Assembly (NCBI RefSeq): GCF_004681975.1
Contig: NZ_SMLK01000001.1
Coordinates: 620,001 to 684,000, forward strand
Direction of reading: 5' to 3'
DNA: 64,000 nt
Source of the DNA: Ramlibacter humi
GTDB taxonomy: Bacteria > Pseudomonadota > Gammaproteobacteria > Burkholderiales > Burkholderiaceae_C
Positions 49,006 through 58,928 of the stretch are shown one piece after another. The notes under the pieces are model-generated. The model was not told the origin of the DNA. It made no database searches and saw only the letters and a list, made by a program, of their open reading frames with translations. Position numbers and translations under genes: made by a program. The first letter of the stretch is position 1. Each line of letters begins with the position of its first letter.

Positions 49006-49039
49006 GGGGCGAAAAGTAGAATGCGGTCCGGGCAATATA

Positions 49040-49058
49040 GCAATGCGAAACGCATTGC
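49040..49058. promoter_or_regulatory. Perfect inverted repeat upstream of yebC
   Basis: GCAATGCG-AAA-CGCATTGC has 8-base arms with no mismatch and ends 19 bases before the yebC GTG. It lies in a 72-base divergent gap, so it could be an operator for both genes or a leader stem-loop near the yebC ribosome binding site. I cannot assign it to a known regulator. Confidence 0.55.
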
Positions 49059-49077
49059 GGCAGACAAGGAACACCAA

Positions 49078-49806
49078 GTGGCTGGACACAGCAAATGGGC
49101 CAACATCCAGCACCGCAAGGGGCGGCAGGATGAGAAGCGCGGCAGGATCTGGACGCGGGTCATCCGCGAGATCATGGTCGCCGCGCGGCAGGGCGGCGGC
49201 GACCTGAACGCCAACCCCCGCCTGCGGCTGGCGGTGGACAAGGCCAAGGCGGCCAACATGCCGGCCGACACCATCAAGCGCAACATCGACAAGGCCACCG
49301 GCAACCTCGAAGGCGTGAACTACGAGGAGATCCGCTACGAGGGCTACGGCATCGGCGGCGCGGCCGTCATCGTGGACACGATGACCGACAACAAGGTGCG
49401 CACGGTGGCCGAGGTGCGGCACGTCTTCAGCAAGTACGGCGGCAACCTGGGCACCGAAGGTTCGGTGGCCTTCCAGTTCAAGCACTGCGGCCAGCTCATC
49501 CTGGCGCCGGGCACCAGCGAGGACAAGGTCATGGAAGTGGCCCTGGAAGCGGGCGCCGAGGACGTGGTGACCGACGACGACGGCGCCATCGAGGTGCTCA
49601 CCGCGCCGGCCGACTTCGAGAAGGTGCGCAACGCGCTGGAAGCCGCGGGCCTGAAGCCCGAGATCGCCGAAGTCACGATGCGGGCCGAGAACACCACCGA
49701 CCTCGCCGGCGACGACGCGGCCCGCATGCAGAAGCTGCTGGACATGCTGGAAGACCTGGACGACGTGCAGGACGTGTTCCACAACGCGTCGCTCCCGGAG
49801 TCCTGA
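49078..49806 (+). CDS. yebC: YebC/TACO1-family protein
   Basis: The protein has 242 aa and a GTG start preceded by AAGGA. The family N-terminus [17 protein letters not shown] is exact. Other conserved segments are [36 protein letters not shown] and [16 protein letters not shown]. YebC proteins were annotated as transcription regulators; the mitochondrial relative TACO1 acts in translation. The protein is cytoplasmic. It is divergent from the HerA-like gene and precedes purD by 40 bases, probably in one transcript. Confidence 0.96.
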   Translation: MAGHSKWANIQHRKGRQDEKRGRIWTRVIREIMVAARQGGGDLNANPRLRLAVDKAKAANMPADTIKRNIDKATGNLEGVNYEEIRYEGYGIGGAAVIVDTMTDNKVRTVAEVRHVFSKYGGNLGTEGSVAFQFKHCGQLILAPGTSEDKVMEVALEAGAEDVVTDDDGAIEVLTAPADFEKVRNALEAAGLKPEIAEVTMRAENTTDLAGDDAARMQKLLDMLEDLDDVQDVFHNASLPES

Positions 49807-49846
49807 TGGCCGCCGCTGCATTGCCCGCGCGCACCGGCTCTCCCGC

Positions 49847-51127
49847 ATGAAAGTCCTCGTCATCGGCGGCGGCGGCCGCGAGCACGCGCTGGCCTGGAAG
49901 CTGGCGCAATCGCCCAAGTTGCAGATGGTCTATGTCGCGCCTGGCAACGGCGGGACGGCGCAGGACCCGAGGCTGCAGAACGTGCCCATCACCGAAGTGG
50001 CCGCGCTGCGCGACTGGGCACTGGCGCAGAAGATCGCGCTGACGGTGGTCGGCCCCGAAGCGCCCCTGGCGGCGGGGGTGGTGGACGATTTCCGCGCGCA
50101 TGGCCTGCGCGTGTTCGGCCCCACCAAGGCCGCTGCGCAGCTGGAAAGCTCCAAGGCTTTCTCCAAGGCGTTCATGCGGCGCCACGGCATCCCGACGGCG
50201 AAGTACCAGACCTTCACCGATCCCGCGCAGGCGCACGCCTACGTCGACCGCGAAGGCGCGCCCATCGTCATCAAGGCCGACGGCCTGGCGGCGGGCAAGG
50301 GCGTGGTGGTGGCGATGAGCACCGCCGAGGCGCACGAAGCCATCGACTTCATGCTGCTGGACAACCGCCTGGGCGTGGCCCACAACGAGGGCGGCGCGCG
50401 GGTGGTGATCGAGGAATTCCTGCAGGGCGAGGAAGCCAGCTTCATCGTGCTGTGCGACGGCCGCAACGTCACGCCGCTGGCCACCAGCCAGGATCACAAG
50501 CGCCTGCAGGACGACGACCAGGGCCCCAACACCGGCGGCATGGGCGCGTATTCGCCCGCGCCGGTGGTCACGCCCGCGGTGCATGCGCGCGCCATGCGCG
50601 AGATCATCCTGCCCACCGTGCGCGGGATGGAGAAGGACGGCATCCCCTACACCGGCTTCCTGTACGCGGGCCTGATGATCGACCGCGAGGGGCACGTCAA
50701 GACGCTGGAATTCAACTGCCGCATGGGCGACCCCGAAACGCAGCCCATCATGATGCGGCTGAAGTCCGACCTGTACGACGTGATGATGGCCGCCACCGGC
50801 GGCACGCTGGACCAGGTGGACCTGCAGTGGGACCGCCGCACCGCGCTGGGCGTGGTGATGGCCGCGGCCGGCTACCCGCTCAGCCCGCGCAAGGGCGACG
50901 CCATCAGCGGCATCGCGCGCGAGGCGGAGGATGCGATGGTGTTCCACGCCGGCACCGCGCTGAAAGACAACCAGCTGGTCACCAGCGGCGGACGCGTGCT
51001 GTGCGTCACCGCGCTGGCCGACACGGTGAAAGCCGCGCAGCACCGCGCGTACGAGGTGGCGCAGGCCATCCGCTTCGACGGGGCGCAGTACCGCCGGGAC
51101 ATCGGCCACCGGGCCGTGCGCGGCTGA
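49847..51127 (+). CDS. purD: Phosphoribosylamine-glycine ligase
   Basis: The 426-aa length is standard for PurD, an ATP-grasp enzyme of purine synthesis that joins glycine to 5-phosphoribosylamine. Visible motifs are the N-terminal [18 protein letters not shown], the ATP-binding [38 protein letters not shown] and [13 protein letters not shown]. Its stop overlaps the hemF start by one base (TGATG), so the run from purD to maf is probably co-translated from one message. Confidence 0.97.
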   Translation: MKVLVIGGGGREHALAWKLAQSPKLQMVYVAPGNGGTAQDPRLQNVPITEVAALRDWALAQKIALTVVGPEAPLAAGVVDDFRAHGLRVFGPTKAAAQLESSKAFSKAFMRRHGIPTAKYQTFTDPAQAHAYVDREGAPIVIKADGLAAGKGVVVAMSTAEAHEAIDFMLLDNRLGVAHNEGGARVVIEEFLQGEEASFIVLCDGRNVTPLATSQDHKRLQDDDQGPNTGGMGAYSPAPVVTPAVHARAMREIILPTVRGMEKDGIPYTGFLYAGLMIDREGHVKTLEFNCRMGDPETQPIMMRLKSDLYDVMMAATGGTLDQVDLQWDRRTALGVVMAAAGYPLSPRKGDAISGIAREAEDAMVFHAGTALKDNQLVTSGGRVLCVTALADTVKAAQHRAYEVAQAIRFDGAQYRRDIGHRAVRG

Positions 51128-52038
51128 TGCAGCAAGTCGAGGCGGTTCGCGCGTACCTGCTGGACCTGCAGCAGCGCATCACGTCCGCGATGGCCGCCAT
51201 CGATGGCGCGCCGTTTCTGGAAGACCGCTGGGAGAAGGCGCCAGGCGAGCCGCTGCAGGGCAACGGCGTCACGAAGATCCTGGAGCAGGGCGCCGTGCTG
51301 GAACGCGCGGGCTGCGGCTTCTCGCACGTGCGCGGGACCCGGCTGCCGCCTTCGGCCACGCAGCACCGGCCCGAGCTGGCCGGCGCGCCGTTCGAAGCGC
51401 TGGGCGTGTCGCTGGTGTTCCACCCGCGCAACCCGTACGCGCCAACGGTGCACATGAACGTGCGCATGATCTCGGCCGAGCCGGCTGGCGCACCGCCCGT
51501 GTTCTGGTTCGGCGGCGGCATGGACCTGACGCCCATCTACGGCTTCGAGGAAGACGCGGTGCATTTCCACCGCGTGTGCAAGCAGTCGGTCGAACCGTTC
51601 GGCGCCGACCGCCACGCGCACTACAAGAAGTGGTGCGACGAGTACTTCCACCTGAAGCACCGCAACGAGCAGCGCGGCGTGGGCGGCATCTTCTTCGACG
51701 ACGTGTCGGACCTGGGTTTCGACGGCGGCTTCGCGCTGATGCGGTCCGTGGGCGACGCCTTCCTCGGCGCGTACGAGCCCATCCTCGGGCGCCGCAAGGA
51801 CATGGCCTGGGGCGAGCGCGAGCGCGGCTTCCAGCTCTACCGGCGCGGCCGCTACGTGGAATTCAACCTGGTGTGGGACCGCGGCACGCACTTCGGGCTG
51901 CAATCGGGCGGCCGCACCGAATCCATCCTGCTGTCCATGCCGCCGCTGTGCAGCTGGGCCTACCGCCAGGAGCCCGCGCCCGGCACGCCGGAAGCGGAGC
52001 TCTACACGCGCTTTCTTCCGCGGAGGGAGTGGGTTTGA
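51127..52038 (+). CDS. hemF: Oxygen-dependent coproporphyrinogen III oxidase
   Basis: This 303-aa cytoplasmic enzyme of haem synthesis converts coproporphyrinogen III to protoporphyrinogen IX using oxygen. Typical stretches are [35 protein letters not shown], and the C-terminal [21 protein letters not shown]. The ATG overlaps the purD stop. Presence of HemF fits an aerobic lifestyle; whether the oxygen-independent HemN also exists cannot be judged here. Confidence 0.97.
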   Translation: MQQVEAVRAYLLDLQQRITSAMAAIDGAPFLEDRWEKAPGEPLQGNGVTKILEQGAVLERAGCGFSHVRGTRLPPSATQHRPELAGAPFEALGVSLVFHPRNPYAPTVHMNVRMISAEPAGAPPVFWFGGGMDLTPIYGFEEDAVHFHRVCKQSVEPFGADRHAHYKKWCDEYFHLKHRNEQRGVGGIFFDDVSDLGFDGGFALMRSVGDAFLGAYEPILGRRKDMAWGERERGFQLYRRGRYVEFNLVWDRGTHFGLQSGGRTESILLSMPPLCSWAYRQEPAPGTPEAELYTRFLPRREWV

Positions 52039-52640
52039 GCGCGCCGCGCATCGGCATCTTCGGCGGCGCGTTCGACCCGCCCCACGTGGCGCACGTGGCG
52101 CTGGCGCGCGCGGCCATCACGCAGCTGGGGCTCGATGAGCTGCGCGTGCTGCCCACCGGCCAGGCCTGGCACAAGTCGCGCACGCTGACCGGCGGCGAGC
52201 AGCGCCTGGCGATGGCGCGCGAAGCTTTCGGCGAACTGCCCAGGGCCACGGTGGACGACCGCGAACTGCGCCGCGAAGGGCCGACCTACACCGTCGACAC
52301 GCTGCGCGAGCTGCGCGCCGAACACCCGCGGGCCGAACTGGTGCTGGTGATCGGCGCCGACCAGGCCGAAGCCCTGAAGACCTGGCGCGAGAGCGGCGAG
52401 ATCGTGAAGCTGGCCACCATCGCGGTGGCCGCACGCGCGCGGCCCGACCCCGACGCGCCACCTTTCGACGCCACGACGCTGCCCGCCGGCGGGCGCTTCG
52501 TCGCGGTCGAGTTGCCGCCCATGCCGGTCAGCGCCACCCTCATCCGCGGCCGCGTGGCGGCCGGGCAGGGGATCGGCCAACTGGTTCCCCCCGGCGTCGC
52601 AAGTTATATTGCCCGCCATCACCTTTACGCACCGACCTGA
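52035..52640 (+). CDS. nadD: Nicotinate-nucleotide adenylyltransferase
   Basis: The protein has 201 aa from a TTG start that overlaps the hemF stop (TTGA). GGAGGGAG at 52022-52029 supports this start over a GTG at 52029. NadD makes deamido-NAD from nicotinate mononucleotide and ATP. The nucleotide-binding motif [11 protein letters not shown] is present with Ala where Gly is usual before the last His. The closing [15 protein letters not shown] corresponds to the ISSTxIR motif. The neighbours rsfS, rlmH and maf are typical partners of nadD. Confidence 0.95.
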   Translation: MSAPRIGIFGGAFDPPHVAHVALARAAITQLGLDELRVLPTGQAWHKSRTLTGGEQRLAMAREAFGELPRATVDDRELRREGPTYTVDTLRELRAEHPRAELVLVIGADQAEALKTWRESGEIVKLATIAVAARARPDPDAPPFDATTLPAGGRFVAVELPPMPVSATLIRGRVAAGQGIGQLVPPGVASYIARHHLYAPT

Positions 52641-53227
52641 TGACCCAAGACACCAGCGCCAGGAAAGACACCCAGAAACTCCAGCGGGCCATCGTCGATG
52701 GGCTCGAGGACGTGAAGGCGCAGGACATCCAGGTCTTCAACACCGAGCACCTGTCGCCGCTGTTCGAACGCGTGATCGTCGCTTCGGGCACGTCGAACCG
52801 GCAGACCAAGGCGCTGGCGTCCAGTGTGCGCGACAAGGTGCGCGAGGCGGGCTTCGCCAAGCCGCGCATCGAGGGCGAGGACAACGGCGAGTGGATCATC
52901 GTGGACTGCGGCCCGGCGGTCGCGCACATCATGCAGCCCGCCATCCGCCAGTACTACCACCTGGAAGAGATCTGGGGCGAGAAGCCGGTGAAGCTGAAGG
53001 GGCCGGCTGCGAAGAAGGCCGCTGCCGCGAAGCCTGACGGCGCGGCCAAGCCCGCTCCGGCGCGCAAGGCGCCGGCGAAGTCGCCCGCGAAGACCGCTGC
53101 AGGCAAGACGCCGGCGAAGAAGGCTGCGGCCCCCGCCAAAAAGACCGCGGCCAAGGCGCCCGCCAAAACCGCAGCCAAAAAAGCGCCCGCGAAGAAAGCC
53201 CCCGCCAAGGCCACCCGCCGGCCATGA
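52640..53227 (+). CDS. rsfS: Ribosomal silencing factor RsfS with long Lys/Ala/Pro tail
   Basis: The protein has 195 aa, against about 105-120 for the usual family member. Residues 1-118 are the RsfS/Iojap domain ([40 protein letters not shown]), which binds uL14 on the large subunit and blocks subunit joining in starvation. Residues 119-195 are an AKKAPAK-type tail, strongly basic and resembling histone H1 or bacterial histone-like tails. The tail would be disordered and could bind RNA or DNA. Start and stop both overlap neighbours (TGATG, ATGA). Confidence 0.95.
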   Translation: MTQDTSARKDTQKLQRAIVDGLEDVKAQDIQVFNTEHLSPLFERVIVASGTSNRQTKALASSVRDKVREAGFAKPRIEGEDNGEWIIVDCGPAVAHIMQPAIRQYYHLEEIWGEKPVKLKGPAAKKAAAAKPDGAAKPAPARKAPAKSPAKTAAGKTPAKKAAAPAKKTAAKAPAKTAAKKAPAKKAPAKATRRP

Positions 53228-53691
53228 GGCTGGTGGTGGCCGCCGTGGGCCAGCGCGTGCCCGATTGGGCGGTCACGGCCTGGGACGACTACGCCAAGCG
53301 CTTCCCGCCCGAGCTCAAGCTGGAGCTCAAGGCTGTGAAGGCGGAGCCGCGCGGCTCGCGCACCGTGCCGCAGCTGATGGCGGCGGAACGCGAACGTCTC
53401 GAAGCCGCCATTCCCAAGGGTGCCCGCATCGTCGCGCTCGACGAGCGCGGCACCGCGCTCACCACGCAGGCGCTGGCCGCCAAGCTGAAGGCATGGCAGG
53501 GCGAGGGCGCCGACGTCGCACTGCTGATCGGCGGCCCCGACGGCCTGGATCCCGCGTTGCGCGCCGCGGCGCACGAACGCATCCGCCTGTCCGACCTCAC
53601 GCTTCCGCACGCCATGGTGCGCGTGCTGCTCGCCGAACAGCTTTACCGCGCCTGGTCCGTCAACGCCGGCCATCCCTACCACCGTGAGTGA
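53224..53691 (+). CDS. rlmH: 23S rRNA pseudouridine-1915 N3-methyltransferase
   Basis: This 155-aa SPOUT-class methyltransferase uses S-adenosylmethionine to methylate pseudouridine 1915 in helix 69 of 23S rRNA. Family motifs are [39 protein letters not shown] and the C-terminal GHPYHRE. It overlaps rsfS by four bases and maf by eight, keeping three ribosome or housekeeping genes tightly coupled. Confidence 0.97.
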   Translation: MRLVVAAVGQRVPDWAVTAWDDYAKRFPPELKLELKAVKAEPRGSRTVPQLMAAERERLEAAIPKGARIVALDERGTALTTQALAAKLKAWQGEGADVALLIGGPDGLDPALRAAAHERIRLSDLTLPHAMVRVLLAEQLYRAWSVNAGHPYHRE

Positions 53692-54286
53692 TTTCGTCTA
53701 CCTCGCGTCGCAAAGCCCGCGCCGCCGCCAGCTGCTGGAACAAATCGGCGTGCGCCACGAGCTGCTGCTGCCGGATACCGGCGAAGACAGCGAGGCGCTG
53801 GAAGCGGTGCTGCCGGGCGAAGCCCCGGCGCATTACGTGCGCCGCGTCACCGCGCTGAAGCTCGACGCCGCCGTCGCGCGCCTGCGCCGCCGCGGCCTGC
53901 CGCCGGCGCCCGTGCTGTGCTCGGACACCACGGTGGCGCTTGGCCGCCGCATCTACGGCAAGCCCGAGGACGAGGCCGATGCGTCGCGCATGCTGCGTGA
54001 GCTGTCCGGCGCGACGCATCGCGTGCTGACGGCCATCGCGGTGCAGTCGGGCCGCACACGCCGCGAGGCGACGAGCGATTCGCGCGTGACCTTCGATATG
54101 CTCACGCCCGCGCAGGTCCGCGCCTACGTCGCCAGCGGTGAACCCATGGGCAAGGCTGGCGCGTACGCGGTGCAGGGCCGCGCCGCGGCGTTCATCGTGC
54201 GCATCAGCGGGTCGTACCCCGGCATCATGGGGTTGCCGCTGCACGAGACCGCGCGGCTGTTGCGCGCCGCGGGCGTGCAGTTCTAG
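53684..54286 (+). CDS. maf: Maf-family nucleoside triphosphate pyrophosphatase
   Basis: The protein has 200 aa from a GTG start. Motifs [30 protein letters not shown] and [10 protein letters not shown] are those of Maf/YhdE, which hydrolyses dTTP, UTP and modified nucleotides and so limits incorporation of non-canonical bases. Arg/Ala-rich insertions are minor. The closing region [15 protein letters not shown] is intact. It closes the overlapping run that begins with purD; 113 bases without clear features separate it from rng. Confidence 0.95.
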   Translation: MSDFVYLASQSPRRRQLLEQIGVRHELLLPDTGEDSEALEAVLPGEAPAHYVRRVTALKLDAAVARLRRRGLPPAPVLCSDTTVALGRRIYGKPEDEADASRMLRELSGATHRVLTAIAVQSGRTRREATSDSRVTFDMLTPAQVRAYVASGEPMGKAGAYAVQGRAAAFIVRISGSYPGIMGLPLHETARLLRAAGVQF

Positions 54287-54399
54287 GGCTTCCCTGCCTC
54301 GCCGGCGGGGGGAATTCAAGCGGGGTACTGCGGGGGAGAGGCAAGTCCAGCCGCCCCTCGGTTATCCTGTGCCGCACGGAGACGAGCACCAAAGCACAC

Positions 54400-55881
54400 A
54401 TGCAGCAGGACATCCTGATCAACTGGTCTCCCCAGGAGACCCGCGTCGCCATCATCGAACACGGCGCGGTGCAGGAACTGCACGTGGAACGCACGCTGGA
54501 ACGCGGCCTCGTCGGCAACGTCTACCTGGGCAAGGTGGCACGGGTGCTGCCCGGCATGCAGTCGGCGTTCGTGGACATCGGGCTGGAGCGAGCCGCCTTC
54601 CTGCACGTGGCCGACCTGCACGGCGCGCGGCCGCACGAAGAGCACGGCAACCGCCACGGCCAGCCGGCGGTGCCCATCGAGAAGCAGGTGTTCGAGGGCC
54701 AGCCGCTGATGGTGCAAGTGATCAAGGACCCCATCGGTACCAAGGGCGCGCGCCTCTCGACGCAGATCAGCATCGCCGGCCGCCTGCTGGTGTTCCTGCC
54801 GGGGGACGACCACGTGGGCGTGTCGCAGAAGATCCCGGGCGAACAGCGCGACGCCTTGCGTTCGCGGCTCACGAACCTGGTGGGCACGCCCGCGACCGGT
54901 GGTGGCGGCGGCTTCATCCTGCGCACCAATGGCGAGGACGCCAGCGACGCCGAACTGGCCGACGACATCAGTTACCTGCGCAAGACCTGGGCACGCATCA
55001 AGGATGCGGCGCTGCGCCTGCCGGCGGGCTCGCTGCTGCACCAGGACCTGAGCCTGCTGCGGCGCGTGCTGCGCGACCTGGTGACCGAGGGCACGCAGAC
55101 CATCCGCATCGATTCGCGCGAGCAGTTCGGCATCCTCAAGGCCTTCGGCGAGGAGTTCATGCCGCAGGCGGCGGCCAAGCTGCAGCAGTACAAGGGCGAG
55201 CGGCCGATCTTCGACCTGTTCAACGTCGACGAGGAGATCGCGCGGGCACTGGGCCGGCGCGTGGACCTGAAGTCGGGCGGCTACCTCATCGTCGACCAGA
55301 CCGAGGCGCTGACCACCATCGACGTCAACACCGGCGGCTTCGTCGGCGCGCGCAACTTCGACGACACGATCTTCCGCACCAACCTGGAGGCGGCTGGCGC
55401 CATCGCGCGCCAGCTGCGCCTGCGCAACCTGGGTGGCATCATCATCGTGGACTTCATCGACATGCAGCGCGAGGACCACCGCGACGCGGTGCTGGCGGAA
55501 TTCCGCAAGCAGCTGGCGCGCGACCGCGTGAAGACCATGGCCGGCGGCTTCTCGCAGCTGGGCCTGGTGGAGATGACCCGCAAGCGCACGCGCGAGTCGC
55601 TGGCCCACATGCTGTGCGAGCCCTGCGAGTGGTGCCACGGCGCGGGCCAGGTGAAGACCGCGCGCAGCGTGGCCTACGACATCCTGCGTGAGATCCTGCG
55701 CGAGGCGCGCCAGTTCAACCCTCGCGAGTACCGCGTGGTGGCGTCGCCCCGGGTGGTGGAGCTGTTCCTGGACGAGGAGAGCCAGCACCTGGCCGGGCTG
55801 TCGGACTTCATCGGCAAGCCGATCTCGCTGCAGAGCGAGAACGCGATGGGGCAGGAGCAGTACGACATCGTGCTGCTCTGA
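54400..55881 (+). CDS. rng: Ribonuclease G
   Basis: The 493-aa length matches RNase G rather than the longer RNase E. The N-terminal S1 domain (GNVYLGKVARVLPGMQSAFVDIG) is followed by the catalytic core with LTTIDVNTGGFVG and GGIIIVDFID, whose aspartates hold the metal ion. The zinc-link region reads LCEPCEWCHGAG. The enzyme matures the 16S rRNA 5' end and degrades mRNA in the cytoplasm. Location just after maf is common in proteobacteria. It converges on the LPS operon with a six-base gap. Confidence 0.96.
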   Translation: MQQDILINWSPQETRVAIIEHGAVQELHVERTLERGLVGNVYLGKVARVLPGMQSAFVDIGLERAAFLHVADLHGARPHEEHGNRHGQPAVPIEKQVFEGQPLMVQVIKDPIGTKGARLSTQISIAGRLLVFLPGDDHVGVSQKIPGEQRDALRSRLTNLVGTPATGGGGGFILRTNGEDASDAELADDISYLRKTWARIKDAALRLPAGSLLHQDLSLLRRVLRDLVTEGTQTIRIDSREQFGILKAFGEEFMPQAAAKLQQYKGERPIFDLFNVDEEIARALGRRVDLKSGGYLIVDQTEALTTIDVNTGGFVGARNFDDTIFRTNLEAAGAIARQLRLRNLGGIIIVDFIDMQREDHRDAVLAEFRKQLARDRVKTMAGGFSQLGLVEMTRKRTRESLAHMLCEPCEWCHGAGQVKTARSVAYDILREILREARQFNPREYRVVASPRVVELFLDEESQHLAGLSDFIGKPISLQSENAMGQEQYDIVLL

Positions 55882-55887
55882 GGGCGT

Positions 55888-56778
55888 TCACTCGCCCACG
55901 AGCAGGGCCGCCGGGTCGGCGCCGGATTCGAGCAGCCGCCGCAGCCGCTCGAAGAAGGCGAACTTGGGCTCCAGGTTGTTGTTGTAGCTGATGCCGCCGA
56001 TGTGCAGCCAGCGGCCGTCCACCAGTTCGACCTCGCGCTCTTCGCCGTCGGGCAGCCGCAGCGGCAGGAAGCGCCGCGGCGCGAAGCGCAGTGCCTGCCG
56101 GTCCAGCCGCGAGTACAGCGGTCCCCAGTTGCGCCCGCCCGTGTCCAGCTCGCGCGAGAAGTCGTAGAGGAAATTGAGCGGCAGCTGCTGCGTCGCATCG
56201 AAACGGAAGAAGCAGTAGCCGGCCCACAGCGACCAGTGGTCCAGGTTGCCTGCGTTGAGCAGGCCGAAGACCGGCTGCGTGCCCAGGCGCTCGGCGGGAT
56301 CGGCCGGCCGGATCGGCACCAGGTCGTGGTCCAGGAAGCCGAACACCGAAGGGCGCAGCGGCCGCACGACGTTGTGGTACGCCCAGGACATGGCCATGCC
56401 ATGCGACCGGTTGACATGACGGGTGCGGTAGGGCGGCAGGCCCAGGTACGGTGAGCCGTTCGCACGGCAAACCTCCTGGATGCGCGAGCGCGATGCCTCG
56501 TCGCGGGAGTTGTCCAGCACCAGCACGGTCGTGTCCGCCAGCATCGCGCGGGCAGCCCGCAGTTGCCAGTCCAGCGCCCAGGGCTGCTCGAAGGCGATGA
56601 CGATGGCCACGGCCTTGTCCTGCAAGGCGGTATGTCCCGCGATGAACTTGTCGAGGTCGTCGGGGCGCTGCCGCAGGTAGCGCGCCAGCAGGGCGTCATT
56701 CCGGGCCTGCTTGAGGGCTTGCTGGACGGGCAGCAGCCGCAGCCACTCCGCGGCGGTGAACTGGCGGGGTCCGCGCAT
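55888..56778 (-). CDS. Putative glycosyltransferase (GT-A-like), end of LPS operon
   Basis: This 296-aa protein has no signal peptide or membrane helix. A nucleotide-sugar-type fold is suggested by KAVAIVIAFEQPW, TVLVLDNSRDE and the acidic FGFLDHDLVPIRP, which may serve as the metal-binding DxD site. The later segment HIGGISYNNNLEPK is of unknown role. I do not recognise a precise family. As the last gene of a lipopolysaccharide operon it likely transfers a sugar to the core or O-unit, though an accessory modifying enzyme is possible. Confidence 0.7.
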   Translation of the reverse strand: MRGPRQFTAAEWLRLLPVQQALKQARNDALLARYLRQRPDDLDKFIAGHTALQDKAVAIVIAFEQPWALDWQLRAARAMLADTTVLVLDNSRDEASRSRIQEVCRANGSPYLGLPPYRTRHVNRSHGMAMSWAYHNVVRPLRPSVFGFLDHDLVPIRPADPAERLGTQPVFGLLNAGNLDHWSLWAGYCFFRFDATQQLPLNFLYDFSRELDTGGRNWGPLYSRLDRQALRFAPRRFLPLRLPDGEEREVELVDGRWLHIGGISYNNNLEPKFAFFERLRRLLESGADPAALLVGE

Positions 56779-56787
56779 CCGGCGTGA

Positions 56788-57612
56788 TCAGAGCCAGCGG
56801 AACCCGCCGTCCACCTTCTCGCCGTGCACGGTGGCGCCGTACTTCGCGAGTTCCTGCTCCCGCCAGGCGGCCTCCTGCCGCTTGCGGCGTGCCTTGGCCA
56901 GCTTGCGGCCGAGGAAAGACTGGCCCAGCAGCTTGTAGCTGTCGCGCGCGCTGAGGCCCTCTTTCTGCGACAGGCCTCGCTCGCGCTTGAGCGCGCTGAG
57001 CGTGACCGAGCCGAAGTGGTGCAGCCACGAGGCGCCGGTGATGCCCGTGCGGATGCCGGCGACTTCCAGCTCGCGGAAGAAGAGGGTGTCCTCGTAGCCC
57101 CACAGCTTGGGCGTGGCGCGGAAGTAGCCGATCTCGTCCCACACCGAGCGGTGGATCATCATGCAGACGGCGTGGCGTGCGCCGACGCGAACGGTGTCGC
57201 GCATCCGCCTGCCGTGGTCCGCGGCGATGGCGTCCAGGTCGTAGTCGAGCGGTCCTTCGATCAGCGCCGGCGACACCACCTTCAGCGATTCGCGCTGCGC
57301 CGCATGCAGCAGGCCTTCGATCCAGCCCGGCGACACGACCACGTCGTTGTTCATGACCACGGTCCAGTCGGCCTGCAGCGCCAGCGCGCCCTGGTTCCAG
57401 GCGACCCCGCAGCCCAGGTTGTGGCCGTTCAAGACCGCGCCGCCCAGCGGCAGTCCGGCCAGGTAGGCACGGGTTTCGTCGCTGGAGCCGTTGTCGACGG
57501 CGATGACCCGGCCCAGGTCGAAGCCGGTGCGCACCAGGCTGTCCACGCACTGGCGCGTGTAGTCGACCTGGTTGTAGCAGGCGAAAGTGACGGCGAGGCT
57601 GGGCTGGCTCAT
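56788..57612 (-). CDS. Family 2 glycosyltransferase (rhamnosyltransferase-like)
   Basis: This 274-aa protein has the GT2 pattern: SLAVTFACYNQVDYTRQCVDSL, VIAVDNGSSDETRAYL, a NND motif (VVMNNDVVVSPGWIEGLL) at the usual metal site, and WGYEDTLFFRELEVAGI with the likely catalytic acidic pair. The C-terminus is Lys/Arg/Glu-rich and may contact the membrane. The ATG overlaps the upstream ligase stop by four bases. The donor and acceptor sugars cannot be told from sequence. Confidence 0.88.
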   Translation of the reverse strand: MSQPSLAVTFACYNQVDYTRQCVDSLVRTGFDLGRVIAVDNGSSDETRAYLAGLPLGGAVLNGHNLGCGVAWNQGALALQADWTVVMNNDVVVSPGWIEGLLHAAQRESLKVVSPALIEGPLDYDLDAIAADHGRRMRDTVRVGARHAVCMMIHRSVWDEIGYFRATPKLWGYEDTLFFRELEVAGIRTGITGASWLHHFGSVTLSALKRERGLSQKEGLSARDSYKLLGQSFLGRKLAKARRKRQEAAWREQELAKYGATVHGEKVDGGFRWL

Positions 57613-58910
57613 GCAGGTTCCCGGGCGAGCGCGCCCGCCGCGAACACCGCGACGAACTGCGCGTAGAACGACGCGGCGTGGATCAGGTTGGTGGTCTCGG
57701 GGGTGATGCTGGCCGTGAGGTAGCCGATGACCAAGACCAGGCCGTAGTAGCCGTTCTGTCGCCGCGCGGGGTCGCCAGACCGGACCGCGGCCACGAACAC
57801 CCAAAGCGGCACCAGGAACAAGAGCAGGCGCGAGGCAAGGCCCACGCTTCCCATGCGCATCATGGCTTGGAGGAATTCGTTGTGGCCGCCGGCACCGACG
57901 AAGTTGGTTTCGAACAAAGGGGAGTAGAACGCCGCGATGGCCGGCACCGTCTTCACGTCCGGCAAGGTGCTGTGCCCCCAGCCGAACCAGGGGTGCTGCA
58001 GGAAGAAGATCCAGTTGGCGCGGTACAGGGAAATCCGGATACCGACCGAGCTGTCGAGGAAGGTGCCCGCTGCGTACTGCCGCACGTCATTGACGGCATC
58101 GTTGATGCGCACATGCACGGTCGAGGATGCGAAGTACACCGCGAAGCAGGCCAGGGCCACCAGTGCGACGGAGGCGGCCACGGTGCGCGCGGTCGCACCG
58201 CCGCGTGCCTTGAGGAGCCAGAGCACCAGCAGCAATGGGGCCATGGTCCAGCCAGTGCGTGAGCCGGTGCGCACGGACACGGCCACGGCTGCCGCCGCGC
58301 CCGCGAGTTTCAAGGCCCGGAGCCACAAGGGCTCTCTCCGTCGCAGGGAATAGAGGCACACGAAAGCACCGATCATCGTGTGCTGCGACAGCACGATCGG
58401 GTCGATGAAGTAGCTCGCCAGGCGATCTCCCCAGAAGAAGAGGGGAGCAGTCGGCAGCAGGAACATGCCGCCGCAAAGAAGCAGGCCCACGGCGAACGAA
58501 GGTCCCGCGAGCGGGCCGAAGTCGAGCCGGCGCGCCGCCAGCCCCAGCATCAGCAGGCCCGCGAACAGGTAACGTATCGGGCCGTCCAGGTAGCGAGGCA
58601 CCAGTTGCTGGTGGGCCAAGGCCGTCGCGAGGACCGCCGCCAGCGGGGCTGCGAGCGCCAGCACGATCCAGCGGACCTGGCGTTGGCGCAGGAGCGACCG
58701 GGCGTCGTCCCGGTGGGAGATGAGCGCCGCGAGTGCGACCACGCCCCCGACGACGGTCAAGGCATTGAGCCATCCGCGCACGAGGAAGTAGCCGGCGGCG
58801 GCGAGGGTGGGGAGCACCAGCAGAAGCTGGTCCAGGAAGTCGGCGCGCAGGTGGGCGGGCCCGATTGCGGCAGGCGCCTGCGGGCGCTTGGGTAACAGGA
58901 TGGAAGGCAT
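57609..58910 (-). CDS. O-antigen ligase/polymerase-like membrane protein
   Basis: This 433-aa, very hydrophobic protein has about ten to twelve predicted membrane segments. The Wzy_C/WaaL-type periplasmic region carries SRTGW and the loop NWIFFLQHPWFGWGHSTLPD with GGHNEFLQAMMRMG. The arginine and the HNEF histidine match residues known to matter in O-antigen ligases and polymerases. In this operon it may attach O-polymer to lipid A-core or polymerise O-units; sequence alone does not separate these. Confidence 0.85.
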   Translation of the reverse strand: MPSILLPKRPQAPAAIGPAHLRADFLDQLLLVLPTLAAAGYFLVRGWLNALTVVGGVVALAALISHRDDARSLLRQRQVRWIVLALAAPLAAVLATALAHQQLVPRYLDGPIRYLFAGLLMLGLAARRLDFGPLAGPSFAVGLLLCGGMFLLPTAPLFFWGDRLASYFIDPIVLSQHTMIGAFVCLYSLRRREPLWLRALKLAGAAAAVAVSVRTGSRTGWTMAPLLLVLWLLKARGGATARTVAASVALVALACFAVYFASSTVHVRINDAVNDVRQYAAGTFLDSSVGIRISLYRANWIFFLQHPWFGWGHSTLPDVKTVPAIAAFYSPLFETNFVGAGGHNEFLQAMMRMGSVGLASRLLLFLVPLWVFVAAVRSGDPARRQNGYYGLVLVIGYLTASITPETTNLIHAASFYAQFVAVFAAGALAREPA

Positions 58911-58928
58911 CGTCGCGGGGCCCGGAGT

